Both the position numbers and the translations under genes were made by a program. Shown one piece after another: positions 1 through 6,323 of a DNA stretch of 8,031 nt (positions are counted from its first letter, which is position 1; every line of letters begins with the position of its first letter). The notes beneath the pieces are model-generated. The model was not told the DNA's origin. It ran no database searches and worked only from the letters and a program-made list of their open reading frames with translations. This stretch comes from an uncultured Kiloniellales bacterium (GTDB lineage Bacteria; Pseudomonadota; Alphaproteobacteria; Kiloniellales; JAKSDN01): contig CAMYMY010000148.1 of the NCBI GenBank assembly GCA_947259625.1, positions 1-8,031 of the forward strand, written 5' to 3'.

Positions 1-419
1 CCGACCTGGCTGTCCGGCTTCGAGCCGCCGATGCCGGGGCCGTGGCCGGCGCGCGGGTCGACGATCACGAAGGGCCGCTTGTCCGGGTCGATCGTGGTGC
101 CCGGCTCGGGCAGGATGCGGACCAGCGCGTAGTTGACCGGGCGCTCCAGCTCGCGGCCGTCCATCACCATCTCGTAGTCGAAGGCGAGCACCGGCGGCTT
201 GCCCTGCTCCCTGTGCTCGAGGGCGATGTTGCCGCGCTTGCGCAGCGTGTCCCAGAAGAGCACCGAGCGCTGGCAGGCGTCGGTCCAGTACTCCACGGCC
301 TCGGCCATCGGCCCCGCCCCGGCCCACCAGGCGTTCCAGTCCTGCGGCCAGCCCGCGGTCTCGGGCTTGTTCGTCGCTTTGCGTGTCTTCTGCGCAGCTT
401 GGGGGGAGCGTGCAGTCAT
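1..419 (-). CDS. DUF3141 domain-containing protein (PHA-synthase-like alpha/beta hydrolase), N-terminal part
   Basis: The first 139 codons of a leftward gene are present and the rest lies beyond the left edge. The translation starts MTARSPQAAQKTRKA, a basic Ala/Lys/Thr-rich leader. It continues with the stretch YWTDACQRSVLFWDTLRKRG (about residues 44-63) and ends in VDPRAGHGPGIGG (about residues 121-133). From memory, both stretches are typical of the DUF3141 family, a group related to polyhydroxyalkanoate synthases with an alpha/beta hydrolase core. The catalytic triad would lie further downstream and cannot be checked here. The biochemical role of the family is not established. Relatives are often found near acyl-phosphate/acyl-CoA genes in alphaproteobacteria, but that cannot be tested in this window. 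The start is the ATG whose last base is 419. It is preceded by the purine-rich AGAGAGGG (425-432 on the - strand) at a 5-base spacing. The gene is divergent from hscC. Confidence 0.85.
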   Translation of the reverse strand, partial: MTARSPQAAQKTRKATNKPETAGWPQDWNAWWAGAGPMAEAVEYWTDACQRSVLFWDTLRKRGNIALEHREQGKPPVLAFDYEMVMDGRELERPVNYALVRILPEPGTTIDPDKRPFVIVDPRAGHGPGIGGSKPDSQV

Positions 420-511
420 CGTGACCCTCTCTTGCCTGCTGTTTCCGGGACCGCCCAAACCGAGTTCGGGCAGCTCCGTCACCCTCGGAAAACCCGGGGT
501 TGAGATCTGCT

Positions 512-539
512 TCGGGAGACATGGTCTGATGTCTCCCGA
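512..539. repeat. Perfect 11-bp inverted repeat with 6-base loop
   Basis: The arms are TCGGGAGACAT (512-522) and ATGTCTCCCGA (529-539), separated by GGTCTG. The match is perfect over 11 bp. There is no T-run on either side, so it does not look like an intrinsic terminator. It lies 93-120 bases upstream of the DUF3141 start and about 180 bases upstream of hscC. It could be an operator for a dimeric regulator or a hairpin in the DUF3141 5' leader. No regulator can be named from the sequence. Confidence 0.7.
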
Positions 540-570
540 TGAATACCTATGGTGGATGCTTTAGACGCGG

Positions 571-659
571 TTTGCCATCGCCGTCATTGAGGCAAATCAG
601 TCCGGGAAAAACAAGCGCCAAAATCGCCTCAATTTGCGAATCTTAACACTTTCGAGGCG
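571..659. repeat. Cluster of short overlapping inverted repeats upstream of hscC
   Basis: ATTGAGGC (586-593) is the inverse of GCCTCAAT (626-633). GCAAAT (592-597) is the inverse of ATTTGC (632-637). TTTGCC (571-576) is the inverse of GGCAAA (591-596). CGCCTC (625-630) is the inverse of GAGGCG (654-659). The stretch is more AT-rich than its surroundings and lies just before the candidate hscC promoter. The repeats may be binding sites for a regulator of hscC or of the divergent gene. Individually they are short and could be chance. Confidence 0.35.
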
Positions 660-670
660 GGCGTTAAACT
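643..670 (+). promoter_or_regulatory. Candidate housekeeping-type promoter of hscC
   Basis: TTAACA (643-648) matches the -35 consensus at five of six positions. After a 16-base spacer comes TAAACT (665-670), which matches the -10 consensus at four of six. Transcription would start near 677, leaving a leader of about 40 bases before the hscC start codon. I see no clear heat-shock sigma-32 type element in the same region. The assignment rests on consensus matching only. Confidence 0.35.
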
Positions 671-716
671 GACCTAAACCGATGCCGGTACAGGATCGTG
701 CCCCAGGACAAAAGGC

Positions 717-2426
717 ATGATCATCGGCATCGATCTCGGCACGACCAACAGTCTGGCCGCCGTCTGGAAGGACGGCGAGGCCAGGATCGTTCCCAACGCG
801 CTGGGCGAGGCGCTGACGCCCTCGGTCGTCGGCCTCGACGACACCGGCGAGGTCCTGGTCGGCATGGCCGCCCGCGAACGCCTGCTGACCCATCCCGAGC
901 TCACCGCCGCGGCGTTCAAGCGCCAGATGGGCAGCGATCGGGAAATCCACCTCGGCAAGCGCAAGTTCCGCCCGGAGGAGTTGTCCTCCCTGGTGCTGCG
1001 CGCGCTCAAGGCCGACGCCGAAGCGTGGCTCGGCGAAGAGGTCGGCGAGGCGGTGGTCTCCGTGCCGGCCTACTTCAACGACGCCCAGCGCAAGGCGACC
1101 AAGATCGCCGGCCAGCTCGCCGGCCTCACCGTCGAGCGCCTGATCAACGAGCCGACCGCGGCCGCGCTTGCCTACGGCCTGCATCGACGGGACGTCGAGA
1201 GCAAGTTCCTGATCTTCGATCTGGGCGGCGGCACCTTCGACGTTTCGCTGCTCGAGCTGTTCGAGGGGATCATGGAAGTCCAGGCGAGCGGCGGCGACAA
1301 CTTCCTGGGCGGCGAGGACTTCGTCGACGAAATGGTCGGCGCCTTCATGGAGCGGGTCGGGCGTGAGGCCGGGATTTGCGAGGAGGACCTCGAGGGCAAG
1401 GTGCTTCAGGCGCTGCGCGATCAGGCGGAACGCGCGAAGCGCGAGATCACGAAACACGAGGCCGGCACCCTGCACCTCACGTGGCAAGAACAGGCGCTGT
1501 CCTGGAACGTCGACGAGGCGGCTTTTGCAGAGCTCTGCGAGCCTCTGCTCGCGCGTCTCGCCGCGCCGATCGAGCGCGCCCTGCGGGACGCCCGCATCCC
1601 TGCCGGCGAGCTGGACGAGGTCGTGCTGGTCGGCGGTGCGACGCGCATGCCGATGGTCCGCAAGCTGGTCGCGCGCATGTTCGGCCGCCTGCCCGCCGTT
1701 CACCTGAGCCCGGACGAGGCGATCGCCCTGGGCACCGCGGTGCAGGCCGGGCTCAAAGTCCGGGACAGCGCCCTGGACGAGGTCGTGATGACCGACGTCT
1801 GCCCGTATACCCTCGGGACCGAGGTCGCCGAGGTGTTCGGCAAGGGCCACGTGCGCGACGGCTTCTTCATGCCGATCATCGAACGCAATACGACGATACC
1901 GGCAAGCCGGGTAGAGCGGGTCTCGACCGTCCAGAACTATCAGAGCGAGGTCGCGATCAAGATCTTCCAGGGCGAAAGCCGCCAGGTGCAGGACAACATC
2001 TTCCTCGGCGAGATCAAGCTCAGGGTGCCGCCGCGCCCGGCCGGCGAGGAGGCCATGGACATCCGCTTCACCTACGACATCAACGGACTGCTGGAGGTCG
2101 AGGCGACGGTGCTCAGTACCGAGCGGACTGAGCGCCTGGTGATCGAGCAGAACCCCGGGGTGCTCAGCCCCGAGGAGATTGAAAAGCGCCTCGAGGCCCT
2201 GGCCGAGCTCAAGATCCATCCGCGCGAGCAGACCGAGAACCGGACCGCGCTGGCCCGGGCCGAACGGCTCTACGAGGAGCGGCTGGGCGAGCTGCGCCAC
2301 TTCCTCGGTGAACAGATCGCCCAGTTCGAAGCCGTCCTGGCGTATCAGGATCCGCGCGAAATCGAGGAGGCGCGCGACACGCTGACCGAGCTGCTCAACG
2401 AAATCGAGGGGCTGCCCTATCTCTAG
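717..2426 (+). CDS. hscC: Specialised Hsp70 chaperone HscC
   Basis: Cytoplasmic Hsp70-family ATPase of 569 residues, close to the 556 of E. coli HscC and clearly shorter than DnaK (about 638). The nucleotide-binding domain carries phosphate loop 1 (IGIDLGTTNS, about 3-12), NEPTAAALAYG (144-154), DLGGGTFDV (168-176) and the adenosine motif LVGGATRMP (304-312). The linker region reads EVVMTDVCPYTLG (from about 355), as in HscC, and lacks the hydrophobic DVLLLD-type linker of DnaK. The substrate-binding domain begins around 375, with NTTIPASRVE (from 391) and GESRQVQDN (from 419). The short helical lid is about 490-560, with no DnaK-like C-terminal tail. The start ATG is preceded by AGGA (705-708) at 8 bases. 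In E. coli, HscC works with the J-proteins DjlB/DjlC, and the next gene here encodes a J-like protein, which supports the assignment. No grpE or dnaJ is in the window. The client proteins are unknown. Confidence 0.93.
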   Translation: MIIGIDLGTTNSLAAVWKDGEARIVPNALGEALTPSVVGLDDTGEVLVGMAARERLLTHPELTAAAFKRQMGSDREIHLGKRKFRPEELSSLVLRALKADAEAWLGEEVGEAVVSVPAYFNDAQRKATKIAGQLAGLTVERLINEPTAAALAYGLHRRDVESKFLIFDLGGGTFDVSLLELFEGIMEVQASGGDNFLGGEDFVDEMVGAFMERVGREAGICEEDLEGKVLQALRDQAERAKREITKHEAGTLHLTWQEQALSWNVDEAAFAELCEPLLARLAAPIERALRDARIPAGELDEVVLVGGATRMPMVRKLVARMFGRLPAVHLSPDEAIALGTAVQAGLKVRDSALDEVVMTDVCPYTLGTEVAEVFGKGHVRDGFFMPIIERNTTIPASRVERVSTVQNYQSEVAIKIFQGESRQVQDNIFLGEIKLRVPPRPAGEEAMDIRFTYDINGLLEVEATVLSTERTERLVIEQNPGVLSPEEIEKRLEALAELKIHPREQTENRTALARAERLYEERLGELRHFLGEQIAQFEAVLAYQDPREIEEARDTLTELLNEIEGLPYL

Positions 2427-2459
2427 GGGCCTTTGGTATTAGGGCGTGGCGCGACGTAG

Positions 2460-3794
2460 ATGAACATTTGGCGAGAGCTCGGGATCGAAGCGACACGGGA
2501 CATCCGCGAGATCCGCCGTGCCTATGCAGTGCGCCTGAAGGAGGCCCATCCGGAGGACGACCCCGAGGGTTTCGAGCGGCTGCGGACGGCCTATGAACAG
2601 GCGCTGGCCGCGGCCCGCGGCGCCGACGGCCTCCCCGGCTTCGCCGGCCGGCGCGCGGCGGCGGCCGAAGTCGAGACCGTCGAAACGGCGCCCGGGCCCG
2701 CGGCCGATCCCGGGTCGGCGGCCGATCCCGGGTCCGTGGCGGTCGAGGCTCTGCTCGCCGGTGTCGCCGAGGGTTTGTCGCGGGGGGACGACGAGACCGC
2801 CGTTTCCGGCCTGGGCGAGGCCCTGCAAGACCCCCGGCTGACCAATCTCGAGCTGCGCGCCCGTTTCGAGCGGCGGCTGCTCGAGGAGGTCGCCCGGTTG
2901 GACTGGACCCCCGAGCCCGTCGCCGCCGCGGCGATCGAAGCGTTCTACTGGAACGAGGGGGTCGGCCATCTGCCCCCGGGACACCAGGAGATCGCGCGCG
3001 GCCTGCTCGGCATCCGCGGCGCAAAGGACCGCCTGGAAACACTGCGCCAGGAGGGCCGGGGCTGGCTCTGGAAATTCTTGATCGACCAGGACCCCCTCGC
3101 CGCCGCCTTGCTGACCGGCCGGTTCCGTCCGCGCCTGTTCTGGTGGCTCGCCCTGGACCGGGGCATTTTCAATGCCGTCGCGCGCCTGCTCAGGGAACTT
3201 CGGATCTTCTACCCATCGCTGCTCGAGCGGAACCTCGATCCCATGACCGTGGACTGGTGGCGGCACAGCGTCGAGCGGCCGAAGGGACGGCTGGCAACCG
3301 CGGCCCACTACCTTATGAGCGCGTACTGGTTCTACGCCGGGGTCATCCTCGCGGCCGGTTACGGCCTGGATGTCGCGTGGCCGGATTGGCTGCTGGCCGC
3401 ACTCATCATGGTCGGGATGCTGGACCTGTTCATCGATGCGATGCCGCTTGTCGGGACCGGCGTCTATCTGCTCCTGGCCACGGGTCCGCGGGCGCTCACC
3501 ACGCTGGGCGTGGCCGGCGCCCTCGGGTGCGGTTGGCTGGCGGTGCGGCTGGAGAGGCCTTGGGACGGCCTTGCGGTAGGGCTGACCTTCTTCTTTCTCA
3601 TGGCCCTGAGCGGCACGCGGGACTTCATGGCCTTCCTCTATGGCGCGTTCGGACTGTGGCTCGTGCTGGGCGTCCTGTTCCGTCTCCTTGGCCTGTTGGA
3701 ACTCGATCTGGAGCTGCTGTTCCTGGGCACACAGGCCGCCACCTTCGCGGGGCTCAAGGTCCGGCGCCTGATCGAACGTCTGCGCGCGGCCTGA
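2460..3794 (+). CDS. Membrane-anchored J-domain-like protein, putative HscC partner (DjlB/DjlC-like)
   Basis: This 444-residue protein starts with MNIWRELGIEATRDIREIRR, which matches helices I and II of the short J-domains of DjlB/DjlC. It continues with HPEDDPEGFERLRTAYEQAL (30-49). The HPD tripeptide that stimulates Hsp70 ATPase is HPE here (30-32). Residues about 50-95 form an Ala/Pro/Gly-rich linker with two AADPGS repeats (81-92). Residues about 95-275 look soluble and helical, with many Trp, Arg and Glu, and resemble no family I recognise. From about 283 to 415 there are five or so hydrophobic segments, including one around 309-331 and one rich in Phe around 370-386. The protein ends in a basic tail, RRLIERLRAA. 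The gene begins 33 bases after the hscC stop, so the two are probably co-transcribed. The Shine-Dalgarno is weak (AGGG at 2441-2444, 15 bases upstream). The likely role is to recruit HscC to the inner membrane; this is inferred from context and the N-terminal domain. Confidence 0.75.
   Translation: MNIWRELGIEATRDIREIRRAYAVRLKEAHPEDDPEGFERLRTAYEQALAAARGADGLPGFAGRRAAAAEVETVETAPGPAADPGSAADPGSVAVEALLAGVAEGLSRGDDETAVSGLGEALQDPRLTNLELRARFERRLLEEVARLDWTPEPVAAAAIEAFYWNEGVGHLPPGHQEIARGLLGIRGAKDRLETLRQEGRGWLWKFLIDQDPLAAALLTGRFRPRLFWWLALDRGIFNAVARLLRELRIFYPSLLERNLDPMTVDWWRHSVERPKGRLATAAHYLMSAYWFYAGVILAAGYGLDVAWPDWLLAALIMVGMLDLFIDAMPLVGTGVYLLLATGPRALTTLGVAGALGCGWLAVRLERPWDGLAVGLTFFFLMALSGTRDFMAFLYGAFGLWLVLGVLFRLLGLLELDLELLFLGTQAATFAGLKVRRLIERLRAA
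2700..2735 (+). repeat. Two in-frame 18-bp tandem repeats in the linker of the J-like gene
   Basis: Bases 2700-2717 and 2718-2735 differ only at the last base. Each encodes Ala-Ala-Asp-Pro-Gly-Ser. The repeats lie in the flexible linker after the J-like domain, so copy-number change would lengthen the linker without shifting the frame. Two copies could have arisen by simple slippage. Confidence 0.9.
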
Positions 3795-3946
3795 GCGCCT
3801 TTGTCAGACACGGCCTTAGCGGAAAATTCAGGCTTTGCGCAGAGTGTGCCGCTACAGCGAATAGCACAAACGGTATAGCTCCGGGATCCCCAACCTCGCG
3901 GCGCTGAGGGCCGTCCTCCGAAGGTCGTCAAGGACCCGCTCGCACC
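3795..3946 (+). other. Intergenic region between the J-like gene and the AEC permease
   Basis: These 152 bases hold no convincing ORF, no terminator hairpin with a T-run, and no promoter above the noise. The best promoter-like parts are TTGCGC (3835-3840) and TATAGC (3874-3879), but their spacing is too long to form one promoter. GCCTGA (3789-3794) and TCAGGC (3828-3833) are inverted but 33 bases apart. Whether the permease belongs to the hscC unit is therefore open. Confidence 0.5.
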
Positions 3947-4891
3947 ATGGAAAAGTCGCTCGTTCTGCTGTTGCCCGTCGTCGCCATCGTCGCGATCGGC
4001 TATCTGGCGGTTAGGGTCAACTACCTCGGCCAGGCCGCGATAGATGGCCTGACGCGCTTCGTTATCGCCGTCGCGGTTCCCGCCTTTCTGTTCCGGACCC
4101 TGGTGCGGGCCAACCTGCCCGCCGATTTCGGCAAGATCTCGGGGCTCCTGGTCAGCTATTACCTCGGCGCGATCGTGGTCTATCTGTTGGGCGTGGCGAT
4201 CGCGCGCTACGCCTTCCGGGGCGGCGCGGCCGAGCAGAACGCCCTGGCGGCGGGCGCCTCGCATGCCAACGTGGTGCTGCTGGGCCTGCCGGCCGTCGTT
4301 CTGGTTCTCGGCATCAAGCAGGCCGTGCCGCTCGCGCTCGTGATCGGGATTCACGGCCCGGTCATGGTCCTGCTGGCCACCCTCGTGCAGCACGTCCGGC
4401 GCCGCCGGGCCGGAGGCCTGCCGGGGGCCCTCAAGGACATCCTGCTGGACCAGGTGAAGAACCCGATCCTGCTGGCCTTTGTCGCCGGCCTCGTCTACGC
4501 CCGCCTGGAGCTGCCCCTGGCGGGCCCGGCTGACATCGTCCTTCGTTTCCTGGGCTCGGCCGCCGTGCCTTGCGGGCTGTTTGCGCTTGGCGGGGCGCTG
4601 GCCCACCACCGGATCGGTGGAGACCTCCAGCAGGCCGCGGCCGCCTCGGCCCTCAAGCTGGTCGCCCATCCCCTGATCGCATGGATCCTGGCGAAGCCGG
4701 TCTTCGGCCTTTCGGGGGCCTGGACCTGGGTCGTCGTGCTGCTCGCGGCGATGCCTTTCGAAACCGACGCCAACGGCAGGTCCAGGCGCGCGGGCGCCGG
4801 CGCCGAGGCCGCCGGCACGACCGTGGCCCTATCGACCGTCGCGGCCGCACTCACCGTCTGGGCGCTGATCTACATCATCGTCGCCGGCTGA
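3947..4891 (+). CDS. AEC-family (auxin efflux carrier/malonate-type) permease
   Basis: This 314-residue integral membrane protein has about ten hydrophobic segments, the usual length and layout of the Mem_trans/AEC family. Signs of the family are the first helix followed by GYLAVRVNYL (about 18-27), the FVIAVAVPAFLFRTL segment (about 38-52), the NVVLLGLPAVVLVLG helix (about 106-120) and VKNPILLAFVAGL (about 166-178). Near the end are AAMP (about 267-270) and GAGAEAAGTTVALST. Family members move small carboxylates such as malonate, or amino acids, out of or into the cell; the substrate cannot be deduced here. The start ATG follows AAGGA (3930-3934) at a rather long 12-base spacing. Residues 271-282, between AAMP and GAGAEAAG, are very polar and basic and unlike the usual hydrophobic small-residue/Asn loop (see findings). 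The gene lies 152 bases after the J-like gene and may have its own promoter. Its stop is 15 bases from the convergent gshA stop. Confidence 0.88.
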   Translation: MEKSLVLLLPVVAIVAIGYLAVRVNYLGQAAIDGLTRFVIAVAVPAFLFRTLVRANLPADFGKISGLLVSYYLGAIVVYLLGVAIARYAFRGGAAEQNALAAGASHANVVLLGLPAVVLVLGIKQAVPLALVIGIHGPVMVLLATLVQHVRRRRAGGLPGALKDILLDQVKNPILLAFVAGLVYARLELPLAGPADIVLRFLGSAAVPCGLFALGGALAHHRIGGDLQQAAAASALKLVAHPLIAWILAKPVFGLSGAWTWVVVLLAAMPFETDANGRSRRAGAGAEAAGTTVALSTVAAALTVWALIYIIVAG

Positions 4892-4906
4892 CGCTCCGGA
4901 CGGCGG

Positions 4907-6274
4907 CTAATACGCGAACTCTTGGAAGACCGGATCGACGCTGCCGTTCCAGCGGCCGTGGAAGGCCTGCAGCTTCTGCTCGGCCGGGGTCAGTCCGCTC
5001 GCCACCGCCTCCTTGAGCTCGTTCAGGTAGTGGACCTCGTCCAGGCCGTCCCAGTGCCGGCGCCGGCGCGCATCGAGTCCCGCCTCGGCAATTGCCAGCA
5101 CGCGGCCGGCCAGTTCGCTGAGCGGCGCGCCGCGGAAGGGGGTGGCCAGCGCCCGGCGCGGTACCTCGGCGCGCAGCGCGGCATGTTCCTCCGGGGTCCA
5201 GTCCTTGACCAGGTCCCAAGCCGCGTCCAGCGCGCCCTGGTCGTAGAGCAGCCCGACCCACAGGGCCGGCAGTGCGCAGAGCGACCGCCACGGACCGCCG
5301 TCGGCGCCGCGCATCTCGAGAAAGCGCTTGAGGCGCACTTCGGGAAAGATGGTCGAGATGTGGTCGACCCAGTCGCTCGTAGTCGGAATCTCCCCGGGCC
5401 GGGCCGGCAGCCGGCCCTCTAGGAAATCGCGGAAGGACTGTCCGCTGGCGTCGAGGTAGGTGCCGTCCCGGTAGACGAAGTACATGGGCACGTCGAGCGC
5501 GTAGTCGACGTAGCGCTCGAAGCCCATGCCCTCCCCGAACACGAAAGGCAGGGTGCCGCAGCGATCGGGGTCGGTGTCGGTCCAGAGGTGGCTGCGGTAG
5601 CTCAGGAAGCCGTTCGGCTCGCCGTCGCTGAAGGGCGAGTTGGCGAAGAGCGCGACAGCGACCGGCTGCAGGGCGAGGCCGACGCGGAACTTCCTGACCA
5701 TGTCGGCCTCGGAGGCGAAGTCCAGGTTCACCTGAACCGTGCTGCTGCGCAGCATCATGTCGAGACCGAGATTGCCCTTCTTGGGCATGTAGGCGCCCAT
5801 GATCTCGTAGCGGCCCTTGGGCATCCAGGGGATCTCGTCGCGCGGCCACTTGGGCTGGAAGCCCATGCCGAGCATGCCGATGCCGAGCGGCTCGGCGATC
5901 CGCTTGACTTGGTCCAGATGGGTGTGCACCTCGTCGCAGGTCTGGTGGATCGACTCGAGCGGCGCGCCGGACAGCTCGAGCTGGCCGCCCGGCTCCAGCG
6001 TGATGTTGCAGTCGGCCTTGTTGAGCGCGATGACCTTGCCGTTTTCGGTGATGGGGTGCCAGTCGAAGTTGCGCTCCAGGCCCTTGAGCAGCGCCTCGAT
6101 GCCGCGCGGGCCCTCGTAGGGCAGCGGCCGCAGGTCCTCGAAGGTGAAGCCGAACTTCTCGTGCTCGGTACCGATGCGCCAGGCCTCGGCCGGCTTGTTG
6201 CCGGCCTCGAGATAGGCGACCAGCTGCCGCTTCTCGGTGATCGGCTCACCCGCGGATTGGGGCGGAGCGGACAT
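4907..6274 (-). CDS. gshA: Glutamate--cysteine ligase, plant/alphaproteobacterial type (GCS2)
   Basis: Cytosolic enzyme joining L-glutamate and L-cysteine with ATP to give gamma-glutamylcysteine, the first step of glutathione synthesis. The 455-residue product matches the usual length of alphaproteobacterial and plant-type enzymes. Visible motifs are GTEHEKFGF (35-43), LEPGGQLELSG (93-103), the GRYEIMGAYMP segment (154-164) and MLRSSTVQVNLDF (174-186). They form the glutamate/ATP site of the GCS2 fold, which differs from E. coli GshA. The C-terminal half contains an SLCALPALWVGLLYD stretch and a HYLNELKEAVASG segment, both typical. The start MSAPPQSAG is chosen because AGGGAG (6281-6286 on the - strand) sits 6 bases upstream. 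The reading frame stays open to 6493, but that part overlaps rsmE and has low-complexity shadow content. The gene follows rsmE with a 49-base gap, so the two probably form an operon. Confidence 0.95.
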   Translation of the reverse strand: MSAPPQSAGEPITEKRQLVAYLEAGNKPAEAWRIGTEHEKFGFTFEDLRPLPYEGPRGIEALLKGLERNFDWHPITENGKVIALNKADCNITLEPGGQLELSGAPLESIHQTCDEVHTHLDQVKRIAEPLGIGMLGMGFQPKWPRDEIPWMPKGRYEIMGAYMPKKGNLGLDMMLRSSTVQVNLDFASEADMVRKFRVGLALQPVAVALFANSPFSDGEPNGFLSYRSHLWTDTDPDRCGTLPFVFGEGMGFERYVDYALDVPMYFVYRDGTYLDASGQSFRDFLEGRLPARPGEIPTTSDWVDHISTIFPEVRLKRFLEMRGADGGPWRSLCALPALWVGLLYDQGALDAAWDLVKDWTPEEHAALRAEVPRRALATPFRGAPLSELAGRVLAIAEAGLDARRRRHWDGLDEVHYLNELKEAVASGLTPAEQKLQAFHGRWNGSVDPVFQEFAY

Positions 6275-6280
6275 GGCGGT

Positions 6281-6286
6281 CTCCCT
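6281..6286 (-). promoter_or_regulatory. Ribosome binding site that sets the gshA start
   Basis: AGGGAG on the - strand lies 6 bases before the ATG at 6274. It argues against the longer in-frame start at 6493, which would begin inside rsmE. Confidence 0.75.
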
Positions 6287-6323
6287 GTCTGGGCCTCTCA
6301 AGCGGGTTTCGAGCGGCGGGAGC

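Noticed and set aside
491..501. Small palindrome AACCC-G-GGGTT upstream of the DUF3141 gene
   Set aside because: It is 5 bp on each side of a single base, which is easily chance in GC-rich DNA.
199..564. A + strand frame running from the DUF3141 gene into the intergenic region
   Set aside because: It lies mostly antisense to the DUF3141 coding sequence, has no Shine-Dalgarno or family likeness, and its end merely crosses the inverted repeat.
597..2300. A 567-codon open frame antisense to hscC
   Set aside because: hscC is strongly supported on the + strand. The antisense product resembles no family and reflects the strong third-position GC bias, which keeps the opposite frame open.
3789..3833. 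GCCTGA/TCAGGC as a terminator after the J-like gene
   Set aside because: The stem is only 6 bp with a 33-base loop and has no following T-run.
3638..4669. A 343-codon antisense frame across the AEC permease
   Set aside because: The product is low-complexity, rich in Gln, Arg, Gly and Asp, with no recognisable motif. The + strand reading is a normal permease.
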